This document shows positions 34,591-46,960 of a stretch of DNA of 64,000 nt, piece by piece. Origin of the DNA: Sphagnum compactum (taxonomy: Eukaryota; Bryophyta; Sphagnopsida; Sphagnales); the NCBI GenBank assembly GCA_965153455.1, contig OZ234496.1:19522304-19586303 (forward strand), in the 5' to 3' direction. How positions within the stretch are numbered: position 1 is the stretch's first letter; every line of letters begins with the position of its first letter. The position numbers were made by a program, and so were the translations under genes. The notes beneath the pieces are model-generated. The model was not told the DNA's origin. It made no database searches and saw nothing but the letters and a program-made list of their open reading frames with translations.

Positions 34591-36560
34591 ACTAGTTTGA
34601 ATTTGACACATGTTAGCATTCTATGCAATGTTACAATACCATGTATTCAACAAGTCGGTGACACTTGTTTACCATTATTTTGTCCTTGCAGTGGTATCAT
34701 TTGATTGTTTAGTTGATTGTCGGTCAAATCAGCCAATCATTAAATTGACAAATTTCCATCCACTCTAATAATGACACATGGCATTCAATGAACCTAGCAT
34801 TTGGTGACATGTGGCGAACAAAACATGGGTAGTTTCAAACTACCAAGCCGATTAACAGTCAAATAAACCAAATGCCCATTTGATTATGAAAACATAAATC
34901 AAATGGTGACACATGAAGCACTAAGATGACCATACGTTTGTGTATCGTTTGACCAATAGTCAACAAAAGTAAAAAAAAACCATCCCAATCATACTAGACT
35001 TGTTAAAATCGACTTGTTTTAAAAAACCAAGGGGTTTTCTTTACTCCTATCACTTTGGGGGTTGTTTAAACCATAAAACCTATGTTTGAGAAACTTGGAA
35101 TTCTAGTAGTGTGCAGTTTTTTATTGAGATTCATATGGTTAATCACAACATTGAAAGAAATCATTAATCTTTGATGGGTCTATTTTTTGGATGGTGGTTG
35201 GCATACATATGTTATTTCACGTCAAAATCTAACTTGGTCCATGATGGTGACTTTTAATTGCATGCTCATGAATTTAGGTAACTCCTAGGTTCATTTTTTT
35301 TCAATTTGCATTATTTTTTTTTCTAATTGGGTTTGGGATGTAGGTAGGGCTTGAATTGCAATGGGTACCACCTTTTTCTAAGGTTGGGGTTTGAATTCCT
35401 TATAAGTTATAGGTTTTGAAACATTATTTCTCATTATGTGCAAATGGTTGTTTCATGAGAAATTCACAAATTCATCAGGACATTGTATGGGACTAAACTT
35501 TTAATTTAGGACTTTATACAACTTGGTGGATGGAATGAACTCCACCTGGTGGCCACCAAACTTAACAAATTAATGATCATTTTTTACATGATTGTCATAT
35601 TATTAAAAAATTCAACTACATTATTTCCAAATAAAAACAATTTTGTAACCAACAATTCCAAAAAGATCCATATACACATTATGTTAAAAACATTCATATC
35701 AAATCTAAATCACAACAATGAATTTTCATGAGAGATTGAAAGCCAAATGTTAATGTTCGAATCTAACATCATAAGATTCAACCCTTTGAATTTGAAACAA
35801 GGAGAGAGGCCAAATTAGTGAAACTACAATGGGTGAAAATCCTTTAAGATGTACCACAAAGGATGAAAAGGGTTTAATCCTTATTGTAATCCTTTTTTAC
35901 CCTATATTTTGATCCCCATAAAAAAAATGAATCAAAAATTGTCAAAATTTTCAAAAGGATTATATTTTAGACCATTACAATTCTAGATTCCATCATAATC
36001 ATCCATAAATGTGTCTTTACATGGTAAAAAATGACTAAGTAAAAAAGGTAGAAAAAGGTAACGTTGTGACAAAGATTTTGGTACACCGTAAATAATTTGG
36101 ACCCCAACAACATATTATCATACAAATTTTACTAATATTGGGTGTATGCACTCTAAGGTGGCTAATTTTTGGCGGCTGTTTTACTCGCTAAAACTCCATA
36201 TGATAGTATTAAAATGATAGTCTTTTTTTATATCATCAATTTAGTAGGGAATTACATGGTGGTTCATGAACTAAAAAACCCATATGAAAATAATCCATTT
36301 TAAACAATTTTTTATTGTACATGTTAAAAAAAAATTTGAAATCCACCCAAAAATGATTATGATGTGGACTTGGAAAATATGGTTCATTTTAGGCCATTCA
36401 AAAGTCATCATCATTCACAATGAATTATTTCAAGTTTCTAATGAATGGTGCATTGGTGGGTGTTGAGTATTAGATAACATAACCCAACTTTATGTGCAAG
36501 ATAAATCCCTAAGGTGGGGGCAAATTCCCAAAATAAGGGGCCTAGGACAAGGTACTATTT
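34591..36560. other. AT-rich gene-free stretch
   Basis: I see no gene, RNA or recognisable element. Short open frames at 35549 and 36284 are AT-rich and have no domain. Confidence 0.45.
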
Positions 36561-36564
36561 TATA

Positions 36565-36880
36565 CCTACGAGTGGTTGGTAACCCGTGGCTACGCCACTC
36601 CAGCCACCCCCAAGAAAAGGAGGGAGGACCCAAAAAAAACGAAAAATAAAATAAAATCACCACCCTTCACTCCCCCGTCCGGTCCTTTCCCGCCCGTCCC
36701 CCCCCTGCTGGCCCCCCCCCCCACCTGTGCTGCCCCCCCCCCCCCCAACCCCTGCTGGCCCGCCCCACCCCTGCTGCCGCTCAGTAACTTCCTAACTGCC
36801 GCTCAGTAAAAAGTAACTTAGGTAAATTAGGTAACTTCGAAACGGTAAAAACGGACAGACGGACGCATGCACAGACACCA
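36565..36880. other. GC-rich insert with poly-C runs
   Basis: An abruptly GC-rich segment of about 300 bases contains C runs of 11 (36712-36722) and 14 (36733-36746), 'gtaacccgtggctacgccac' at its left and 'acggacagacggacgcatgc' at its right. The sharp change in composition suggests a small mobile or inserted piece. I could not define inverted ends or a target duplication. The Pro-rich open frame through it is a product of the C runs. Confidence 0.45.
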
Positions 36881-39800
36881 TGTTTGTAATTATATATAAG
36901 ATACCTATTCGCATAGCATAATATCCCTCCTACTCAAAAGTAGTAGGTGTAAGACCCATCCTCTTTTCTAGAGGTAATTTCCGAAATATAAGGTGCCCTC
37001 TAAATGCACTAGGGAATTTCTTCAAATGCTTTGAGAACTATTTCCCTTCACTCCCTCTATCTGATTATACATCATTGACTTAAGCTCCATGGAACCAAAG
37101 GTTTTTGTTTTGAGTGAATTTTCACCCTGTGGCAACAAAATATTTTGGAATATTTCTGCATTTTAGTCTAAATTCAAAGAAAATTGCTAAAAAATGAAAA
37201 ATAATGGCAAAACTCTTGAGCCACAAAATTGGGGAAAAAAAAACCCCTGAATGGAACCCCTCTATAGGAATTGATAGTATGAACTTTTATAAGTACATGT
37301 AGTTCACTGTCTAGTTACATTAACATGTAACAACAAAGAACATTTTTATATAAATGATGTTAACTCAAAATAGGGTATTTGTTTACTACTTCGGAAGTAA
37401 CATTGATAAAAAAAAATCAAAAAAAATTTATACCAGTGAAAAATCCTTAACATAATTATAACAAAAATATGACATTTGAAAACATTATTAAGTTCTTTTT
37501 TGTTATACATAACCATAATATCTATGATTGAATTGTCAAAACTTCCCTTGCTTATTGATAAGTAAGGGTAAAATTTGACATTCATTGCATGTATTATAAT
37601 ATCTAAGTGGCTTTGACACAATATATTTCATTTTTTCAATTTTTTCAAAAAACTAGTAATATATGTTGAAAATTTTGAAATTTTTATCAAGGCAACTAGA
37701 CTTGAACCCCACACCTTGCCTAGCGAAGTATCATAAGCTTTGATCAACTTAATTGAAAGTACAACATGAAGCTCAAGACTTTCAAAATCAAAAACTCAAA
37801 TGTTGAATTAGAATTTGTAAATTATATAATTATTGGGCACATTAGTGCCAAAACCATCAAGGTATTACGATATATATAAGTAAGTAGCAAAATAGTGCCT
37901 TCCAAACACAAGGGGTGCCTAATAAATACAAAAAATGACCTCCTCGCCAAGCCTTCATGCCACTATCCATTCCAAAAAAATCTTTGAGGTCTTTTTTTCT
38001 CATGTTTAATTAGTGTGACTTTTTCTTTCCCTCTCAATCTTTAACATGTGCATTTTTTTGCAACAACAAAGTGTGACGTCAAATGAGGGTGATGAAACCC
38101 TAATTTGATGATATAATACCATAACCATTGAAAGTAAAACACAACAAATCTTTTGGCAATTGATGGTGATGGGGAAAAGGATATGGGGTTGATTTTGTTT
38201 GTGTTTTCTTTGATTTTATTTCTTGCAAGTTATTGGAATGTGGCAATTTTATTGTTGCTTAGTGTTTCAATGGCAAATGTTGATTTTTTGTGTTTATTAT
38301 TTTTCATTTGGGGATAGTTTCTATGTGTGAGAACTGCAATTGCATTATTCATTTGAAGGATGTTAATTAAGGAGGAGGAACTTCACCATATAAAAAGGAC
38401 ATGTAAATGACTGAAGGAAATAGAGTTAAGTACCTTTTATTGGTTTTCTTTTGTTGGAGCTTGCTTGTCTGGTGAGTGTTATAAGTTAGGATTGTAATGT
38501 TTTGTTGATGGGGGAAAATGCCCCTATGTGAAGAACTTGACTTCTTTGTGAGGCTATGTAGTTCGTTGCACCATGAACTTCAACAGAAGGAATACATGTT
38601 TAGAAGCAAAATTCAAGGGTCATGATTAGGGAGATGATTAAAAGCCCTAAGGGTTTTAGGAATGGTCATAATGGCAAGTCATTTGTGATGCATTTGGGTG
38701 GTTTTGTAGCTCAATTGCAAAAGGTTGGTTTTGTTGCCAAAGAAAAGAGTACTCACATGATTGAGAGTTCCGAAGTGAGATCTTGTTTTTGAGAAAATCT
38801 AGTTTGTTATGGGGAATTTTTGTTAACAAGATATCTAAAACATTATATTGTCTTTGTCAAACTTCTTTTGTCAACTTGTGTAAAGACATGTCTTTAACTT
38901 ACCTTTATCGAGGAATACATCATCTGCATTGGGAGGATAAGATTGTGAGTTGTATCTAAATCATTGAACCTCCCGTAATATATAACATTTTGAGCTGCAA
39001 TATAAGGGATATGTTTTATGTTGTCTCTATGGGAAACAGATTCATAAATGTTGAGAGATACGTGTTAAAAATGAAACTACCACAGAATGACCAATTGAAC
39101 TCCAATGAAAGTGAAATCAGAGTGATTTAATCCTTACCAACCCATAGATTAGATTGTGTTGGATAAGTGTTTAGACAATTTGGTAGTGATACTTGTATTA
39201 TTTAAGTGATTCATCATTGCTGCAATTTGTGGAAATTTGGTCATGATAATTGACTTCAGCAATTGCGGATATATGAACTCCCTCTCTTTTTCATTATAAA
39301 AGTTGTTGAATTCCATCGTGAATTTGACATGAGCCTTAGAGGAAAAACACACATAGGATATGATTTTGATATTTGAGCAAGGGATTGAAGCTTCCATACT
39401 TAATTTGACAATCATTGTGAAGAAGAAAAGAAAGCAAACTTATGTATATAATAAAAAAACTCTTGAATATTTCATGGACTTTCACTGCAATTTAGTCACT
39501 ATTAAATATTCAGTAATCGAGGATGAAATTAAGATCCAAACTGAGGACCACTTTAAGGATAAGTCTGATACCCTAATACCTTAAGAGATTCAACTAATAC
39601 TAATTATATTTTCAGTAAAAAAGTTGAAATTTTTCAAACAAAACATTTTTTTCAAAGAACATTGACATTTTGTGAAGGAAAATATATTTTTCTGTTACGC
39701 CAAGTAACATGTGTAGGTAGTTGCTTCTATTTGCTTTCTAGGAGCTTAGCTGTGAGCTTGCCATGAACTCTTAATGTTGTGACCAATTTCAAGAATATGC

Positions 39801-39931
39801 TTTGCGTTTCTAAATTCTCACTTGTAGCAATTGAAGTGGAATGTTGAATCTGCACTTGGAACCAGAAATAGCAATGCAGGAGCTTTAAATTCTGACAAGC
39901 ATGCAGGTTGTCTTTTGCTGATCTGTTACAG
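36881..39931. other. AT-rich stretch without a supported gene
   Basis: No intact gene. Between about 38600 and 39590 the + strand has slightly gene-like composition and one 74-residue open frame (39360-39584), which might be a decayed coding region. I recognise no family. Confidence 0.4.
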
Positions 39932-42447
39932 GCAAATGGAAGCATGAGAAGAGTCAGGGGCATGGAGATTATGGGTTGTTAGTAAGTCAACCTGCAAAGA
40001 AATAAGGTATTGTAGTGGACATTCCCAAGGAGCTTGATCTCAAGTGTGGAACAGCAGGGCTTCAGTATGATATGTAGTGTTTGCAGCATGGACTGGAATG
40101 TGGACTATGGCATTATTACAGAAGAAAACCAAGAGTAGCTATGTTCATTGCAAGTGACAATCATGTAAATGTCCGCGGGTGTATGGCTTTATTTGTTGCA
40201 ATTGAACCTCTCTTTGGAATTTTTTATCACCCATGATGCAGTTTCTCACAAGCTGAGAAGCATTTCAGTGTCTTGCAGATGCTGATCTGGGATTGTGGGA
40301 TGTGACAATTGAAGGAGGCAGGCTGGACAGCAATGACTTCAACAATGACGCTCCCTACTCTGTCATGTTTTGGCCATGACAAGTGCGGGTTCACTAGCAT
40401 ATTAGTTCATCTTTCGTCTCAAGAATCCCAAAACTGGGAAGTATGTTGAGCATCATCTCAAGAACCCTCCCAAGCCATTCAATGACAAGCTCTCTCATGT
40501 CTACACTGCAATCATCTATCCTGACAACATGCTGAAGCATTTGCTTGATGGTGATGAGAACCAGACAGCTGACTTGCTCTCTCCAGTGACTTTGAATCTA
40601 CAGTTGTCCCCTCCAGAGACTATTCTGGATCTGGAGGACAAGAAACCTCAAGACTGGTATGATCATGCCAAGATTCCAGATCCTGTAGCTTCCAAGCCTG
40701 ATGACCAGGATGAGGAAGCACCCCGAGAATTGAAGATGAGGAAGCAGAGAAGCCAGAGGTAGTGCTCCAACTTTTGTTGTCTAGCCAAGCTTTTCTCTCC
40801 ATTTTAGTTGTCATTCTATCTAAATCCATGTATTATTGTGTTACCTAATAGGTGGTGTTACCTTCAAACTGTTGTCATGGAGATTTTTCTGCAATCTCAT
40901 CGATATGTTATTCTTTCTAAATCCATGTATTGTGTGTGACAAGGCTTGTTGACATTTGCACTAAGGTGTTTTTCTTCAGAGGTTGTAATTGGTTTAGATG
41001 TTTGTTTGGGGTTAATGCGGAAATTTCATGGATACTGACATGGTTGCAGTCACCATCATAGCTTCACACGTTGTATGTTGCTGAATTGCAGGACTGGCTA
41101 GATGATGAACCATATGAAGTTGATGACCTCGATGCGGTCAAGCCAGAGGATTGGGATGATGAAGAGGATGGTGAGTGGGAGCCACCCAAGATCATCAACC
41201 CCAAGTGGGAAGAGGCTCCTGGTTGTGGTGAATCAGCACATCCCACCAAGAAGAACCCAGCTTACAAGGGCAAGTTGAAGGCTCTGACGATTGACAACCC
41301 TGCCTACCATGGTGTGTGGGCACCCAAGCAGATCCCTAACCTTGAGTTCTTTGTGTTGGAGAAGCCCAACCTGGAGCCCATTATTGCCATTGGCATTGTG
41401 ATCGGGACCATGCAAGATGGCATTTTGTTTGATAATATTTTGGTGACTCGCAATGAAGGTGTTGCCTCTCAACACAGACATACAACATGGAAACCTAAGT
41501 TTCACATGGAGAAGAAAAAGGAAAAGCTGGTGTGGAATAGGTCAAAAATTGTTCAGCTGTGGGTGCTATCAAGGTATGTCACAATTGAAGTATTTCAGAA
41601 TCTTGCTAGGTCTGATCAAATTGTTTCCCTGAAGTGAATGAAGAGCATCATATGCCGATGGACCATTTCTTGCAAGTATAAGTTAGAAATAGATGTAAGC
41701 ATGTTTCCACCATCTTGCAGACCAAAATGTTTATATTGTGCAGTAGCAACATGAGCCTTGAATGCTGTTGTATGTGTGAAGTGGAAAGGTTATGACCACA
41801 CTCATTCTTGTCATGTTAGTTTTTATTTTGCTGGAACTCACAGATTGGTTTCCTTCGAAGTGTTATTTTGGAGTTTTTTCTGCAATTTCATAGATATGAT
41901 TAGAGTTGGATGGAAAATGTGGCAGGAATTTATTGCAAAGGGTGGGCAACAGTGACATTTAACATCCTAGCAACCATTCCAGTCATCCTTCTTACCTTGT
42001 TCTGCAACCTCTTGTGTGGAAAGAAGAAATCAGCACCTGCGGTGAGCCCTTGTCATTTTCAATTGTCTATAGATTTAGTTACTTAGAGAATGTTTTGTTC
42101 TGGATTCATGTGCAACCTCTTGTCATTTGGGTGGTTGTTACTTCAATGTCCAATGCAAAGAAACCACAGCTATAGTTATCAGTCCCTTGCACTTGTGTAC
42201 ACATCAAATGTGTCTAAAGGTTCAGTGGGGTTGTTTGTAGATGAGTTTCTGAGAGCTGGTACTATTGCAGGTAACTGTGCCCAAGCTCACGGAGGAGGAT
42301 CTTGTAGTGCCTGTTGATGCAGTCATCAGTAATGAGGAGGCTGCAGTTGAGGAAGATATCATAGAGCTAGCAGGGGAGACTGAGGGAGGAGAGGCATCTA
42401 CTGCTCATTGCAGGACAAGAAGAGATACTTACTTAGACTATACTTGA
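39932..42447 (+). pseudogene. CNX: Calnexin pseudogene (introns retained)
   Basis: Calnexin is the ER-membrane lectin chaperone for N-glycoproteins. The remains follow the normal order. The lumenal domain begins after an acceptor at 39931 (KWKHEKSQGHGDYGLLVSQ) with TAA and TAG stops replacing expected codons. DAPYSVMF is followed by a frameshifted NPKTGKYVEHHLKNPP (near 40425). The P-domain repeats have DLEDKKPQDW and IPDP, a one-base deletion before EDEEAEKPE near 40733, an intron at about 40760-41091, and then DWLDDEPYEVDD. DDEEDGEWEPPKI, NPAYKGK and TMQDGILFDNIL continue in frame to about 41510, then degenerate. A transmembrane segment (ILATIPVILLTLFCNLLC, near 41965) and an acidic cytosolic tail after an acceptor near 42270 complete it, ending at 42447. 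No signal peptide exon was found. Stops and indels show that it is dead, and intron retention points to a segmental or tandem gene copy. Confidence 0.88.
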
Positions 42448-43399
42448 GCTACTCTTATAAGCTATATGATTCACGGGGAAGCATCTTTCAGTTTTGTCAA
42501 ATTACAGCAATGAGGTTGATTCAATAACTGTGAACCTGATTTTGATTGTAATGCATACTGATGCAGCATATGATGGACCAAAAGGTTTCCCTCATGGATT
42601 TCATTGTTATGAAGAGAAGTTCATACCATTATCCAATCCTTTAATGGTAGTTGGTCTCTACCATATATTTTGCTGTTGATCATTACTGAACATGCAAGAG
42701 ACTGTTTCTGTTGTTCACACTACTTTTTGCATTCTGTTCTGCTCTTCTTAATTTGGAGTTCTCTCCTGTTCCGCCTGCTGTTTGCTGTCTTACTTTCTTT
42801 GTGAATTCGTCTGGAATCTCATGAACCTTAGTGTGAGGAACTTGCATTTTCTATTCGGGTGTATGAAAATTGTAGGTATTGATGGTTCTTAGTATTTATG
42901 AGAATATGTAGTCATTTGGGGTCAGTCAATAAGTCACCAGTGTTGATGCTCAAAAACTTTTTATAGGAGTTCTTTGTTCACATTTTGGTTAGTTTCTGTA
43001 TATGCGACATGCTCAAGCAACATTTGGGTTCTTCTGTTGCTGACTTTGGAGTTAATTGGTGTACCTTTTCCTCCCATTGTTTGCAAGATTTCTTGTTATT
43101 CTATTTAGGTGTTATCCAGCTGCAGCCTTGTTTCAGGAGCAAGGCCACCATGTTGTCTCTGCTGAGATTTCTACCTAGTTTTGAGGAACACAATTGTTTA
43201 GCCACAGGGCATTGCTGCTGGACGCTCCTTGACTTGAGCTGCAACATATGGACATATATGGTCTTTCTAAAGTGAGGTGAGGAATCAAAGCTGGTGTGAC
43301 TATGTTAAGAATCCTTTTCCCACTGAAGATTTGGTTTCTAGACACAGCGAACCAATGTGTGGGCATGGTGATGCATATGTTTGGTAGAAAATGTCCAAC
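42448..43399. other. Intergenic spacer
   Basis: No supported gene. The open frames at 42494, 42985 and 43175 have no recognisable domain. Confidence 0.4.
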
Positions 43400-43560
43400 A
43401 ATGCTCCAAAACTCTGAAGATAAATCCACATCTGGGTTTCCATGTTCTTCTGAGAAAGGGATTAACAGTTGGAGTTCCAATAATGCTCGAAAACACTGAA
43501 GATAAATCCACATCCGAGATTCCATTTTCTTCTGAGAAAGGATGAACAGTTAGAGTACAA
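43400..43560. repeat. Two tandem copies, period 82 bp
   Basis: 'aatgctcc...' at 43400 and 'aatgctcg...' at 43482 start two units. They share 'actctgaagataaatccaca', 'ttccat', 'ttcttctgagaaagg' and 'aacagtt' phrases. Confidence 0.85.
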
Positions 43561-43602
43561 ATGGGGGGATTTGTCCACATTCACCATGGATAATGGGAAC
43601 AA

Positions 43603-43756
43603 TACATGGATCTGCAACAATTTTGGTAGTCTGATATGGACTAGACTCCAGAGTGTGTAAGAGCAGAATGTGTGCAACAACACATGGATCTGCAACAACT
43701 CTGGTGGTTTGATATGGGCTAGACTCCAAAGTGTGTACGAGCAGAATGTATGCATT
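43603..43756. repeat. Two tandem copies, period 79 bp
   Basis: 'acatggatctgcaacaa' begins at 43603 and 43682. Both units contain 'tttgatatgg / ctagactcca' and 'gtgtgta...gagcagaatg'. This array follows directly on the 82-bp duplication. Confidence 0.85.
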
Positions 43757-44640
43757 TGATTCAGAATTTTCAATTTACAAATCCCTCTTCCATGTTCAGT
43801 CCCCTAAACAATACCAGGGCCTTCTGAGGCAAAGATAGAGATAATGGGGTACCTATTTCACCTGTTCCAACCAGAAACAGTTCTGTGAGGTGCAGAAGGA
43901 GCAGCCACAGCAGCTCATGGTGGTGGTGAAACATAGCCCATTTACAAGGAAAGCTTACTGATGCTTTTGTACTGTACTCAAAGCTACAGGTTTCTAGGCA
44001 TACTCGTGCAATGTACACTATGGATTATTGTCTTGCAATAGAAAATTGTAGTTCAAACTATGGTAGAAAAATCTGTGCAAAGACAGCAAGTGCAAAGAGT
44101 CCACTTTTGAAAATGTCCACTGTTTCAGTGTTTCCAATCCTTACAGCTGCTATTGTTCAGATGTCAGTAGCCCTGGAAGCCCCTTCTTTGGATCCCAAAA
44201 AAATTGAGAACACTACTAGCAGTAGTGGTACAGCAATTTGAGCAGCCAAAGAACCATTTTTCTTTGGTCTTATTTGTCATTTCTCTCAAGTAGCTAGGGC
44301 AAACCAACTTGTTGGAAAACACCCATAATGCTTGGCAATATGCCCAATAAATTATTTCAATTTCCTGATCACTGCACAGCAAACCTGAACAAAATATCTA
44401 ATAGGCTAATGTTCTGTTTCAGTGTTCCTCAACCCTAAAACTTTTATTGTGGCCAATGCAACAGAGAGTGCGAGTTGTCTGACTGAAAAAAATACCAAAT
44501 TTGTGTACACCTAACTGACAATACATATTACCACAAATCACCAAACCTCCTATTCTCACAACTGAATTATTTTACTTGCTGTTGATAAATCACACACCAA
44601 GACATTAGCCCCTTTCTGTTTTCCTTTCCATTTCTTTTCC
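43757..44640. other. Gene-free stretch
   Basis: I see no supported gene, RNA or repeat here. The frames at 43770 and 44011 show no domain. Confidence 0.4.
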
Positions 44641-45300
44641 TTATTGGGTGTTTTGTTGCAATCAAGTTGGGTGAAGGTGTGTTTCTTTTTTCCCTTCCAT
44701 TTCTTCTCTTCTAGTTGTGAAATTTTCTGGGAAGAAATTCAAAGTATAGAGCATAGATTCCCTTTCTAATTTCCCTTTCCATATCTCTTCCTTCTTGTTG
44801 TGTTTTATAGCAATAAAATATGGGATACTTCCCTTTCTAATTTCTCTTTCCATTTCTTCCTTCTTATCGTGTTTTCTAGCAATGAAACATGGCATAGTTC
44901 CCTTTCTATTCCTTTCAATTTCTTCCTTCTTTCGTGTTTTATGACAAAAATTCAAAATATAGAGTGTAGATCATGGATTCCCTTTCTATTTTCCCTTTCA
45001 ATTCCTTCCTTCATGATGTGTTTCCTTACAATAAATTATGGCATAGTTCTCTTTCTATTTCTGTTTCCATTTCTTCCTTTTCTTGTTGTGCTTTCTTGCA
45101 ATAGAATATAGCATAGTTCTCTTTCTATTTCCTATGCATCTCTCCCTTGTGCTTCATTTTCTTGCAATAAAATATAACATAGTTTCCATTCCATTCTCCT
45201 CTTCCAATTTGTTCCTTCTTGTTGCCTTATCTAACAGTAAAATATAACGGAGTAACTCCATTACATTTCCTTTGCATTTTCTTTCTTCTTGTTGCGTTTG
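44640..45300. repeat. C/T-rich minisatellite, unit about 60-75 bp
   Basis: Around nine diverged units carry 'ccctttctatttccctttcc', 'atttcttccttcttgttgtg' and 'ttttctagcaataaaatatgg'. The 'gcatagttc' phrase recurs at the unit joins. Open frames through it are artefacts of the repeat. Confidence 0.85.
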
Positions 45301-45426
45301 CATGCACCAAATAACCATGCATTTAGGGGCAGTAGGGGCAGCACAAAACCTAGCTGATTGTTAAACTGTTAGACAACATTTTGTGACATTCTGTGTAGGG
45401 CAAAGCCCAAGGCTGTGGGCATTAAC

Positions 45427-45564
45427 GGAATAAGGGCTCGTGCAACGTGAGCCCAATTGCAGGAATGGTAGCGGGAATAAGGGCTCGTGCAACGGGAGCC
45501 CAATTGCAGGAATGGTAGCGGCCAAAGGATTGTTACATAGTGTGAAGGATTGTTACATAGTGTA
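45427..45564. repeat. 47-bp x2 and 20-bp x2 tandem duplications
   Basis: The unit 'ggaataagggctcgtgcaac...ggaatggtagc' starts at 45427 and 45474 and is almost identical in both copies. A 20-base unit 'aaggattgttacatagtgtg' follows at 45525 and 45545. High identity indicates recent duplication. Confidence 0.92.
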
Positions 45565-46200
45565 AAAATCAAAGATTTTAAATAATAATAATTCCCATGA
45601 TTCTTGGTGGGTATCGTGCAGGTACCTATCGGGTATCATGAAAAAAAATTAAAATGACATGAGGCATTTTGCAAAATCGAATGTTTGCAAGTGCGAGTGT
45701 TTCAGAAAGGCGGGTGTTTCATTTTTCAAAATGCTTTCATGATTTCTTATGCTTTGTAAGTATTCCTCCAAATACACTAGGAATTTATGCGAAGTTAGAG
45801 CAATGTCACCGGCACCTTACATAATACCTTTTGAATTGGTTTGGAGCCCTGAAATGGCTTTGGGGTACCATTCTCGCGCACAAGATGATGCACTTGCAAA
45901 AAGCCCTACATAATAATAATAATATTATTGTTATTGATTGGTCAAATAGAATTTTTAGTCCAAGTAAAATTTATTTAAATAATTTCTCACCTTTTGCTAT
46001 CCCAGTTTTCATGCTTATAAGTGTCACTTTGAGAAACAATAAATGAAGAAACCATCTTGGATGTGAGAAATGTTATTGAAGGCTTCAGAGTCCAATATCG
46101 GGTGATGGGTGAAGTCGTTCTAGGAAAGAGCAGCTGATAATAAGGAAGAAGAAGATTACGTACCTTTCAGAAATGAATTCTCATCTTTACTGGCTCCTGG
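45565..46200. other. Gene-free stretch
   Basis: AT-rich spacer. A 'gtatcgtgcaggtacctatcgggtatc' segment near 45611 contains a short internal repeat. No gene recognised. Confidence 0.4.
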
Positions 46201-46960
46201 ATCCATGGCTCGCGCTATGAGACAGACAACAGGCAGGCAGGCAGGCAACCATTTCGGAATCCCTCGTCCTCCGTCCCTCCACTGGGTAGCACCAGCCAGC
46301 CCAGCCTCTTTTCTCTCTCTCTCTCTCTCTCTCCTTTTTTCCCACGGTCATGTACAGCATATAATTGATTTTCTCCTACCGTCGGTTCGCGCTTTTTGTT
46401 GGGACAGAGAAGCATGGGATTTGATTCGCGGCGCAACTTGAGAGCCACTTGTTTTTAATGCAGCAAGCAAGCTGAAGGAAAGAAATAAAAAGTGAATGAA
46501 AAGCGGGCCCCAGGAAATGAAAGGAAAAGGACATGGCGGAGAGAGAAGGTGGGGGGGGGGGGGGGCGGTGCTGTGTGTGCGTAAGTAATAAGATCAACAT
46601 GTCGCATCCATGTGAATCCCCCGCGCTTTCGCCGCGCGTTTGTAGGATTGGATCTCGTGATCACCACGTGTGGCTTCACCCGCTTCAATCGCTTGTGCGT
46701 AAAGGACTAGAGATACTCATGAACCCTGCTGTTGCTGCTCCTCCTGCTGCTGCCAAATGGACCCCACTCTCACAGACTTTTGCAGAGCTTGAACCAACAA
46801 GCTCGGCAAAGCCGCGGACTAGGAAGGAGGGAGGGACCGGCCTTGGAGACCAGACCCGCCGCCCAACCACTCGCCACGTAGTGCGGCCGCGGTCTAGCAA
46901 AGCGACAGGTGGGACCCCAGCATCGCCGCCCACGGCCGTTGCCTAGTGCTGCCGCGCGTT
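46200..46960. promoter_or_regulatory. GC-rich, promoter-like island without an identified gene
   Basis: This segment is visibly GC-richer than its surroundings. It carries a (CT)n tract (46312-46333), a 15-G run (46551-46565), a caccacgtgtgg palindromic G-box core near 46661 and further 'gccacgta' elements (46873). These are features of plant promoter/5' UTR regions, but no gene follows on either strand within several kb. The 137-residue open frame at 46533-46946 starts in the G run and has no domain, so I do not call it a gene. It could be the first exon region of a gene with very long introns, or a relic. Confidence 0.35.

Noticed and set aside
36576-36809. Pro-rich 77-residue frame
   Set aside because: It is generated by the poly-C runs and has no start context or domain.
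46533-46946. 137-residue GC-rich frame
   Set aside because: It begins within a poly-G run, has no recognisable domain, and similar-length frames lie on the other strand.
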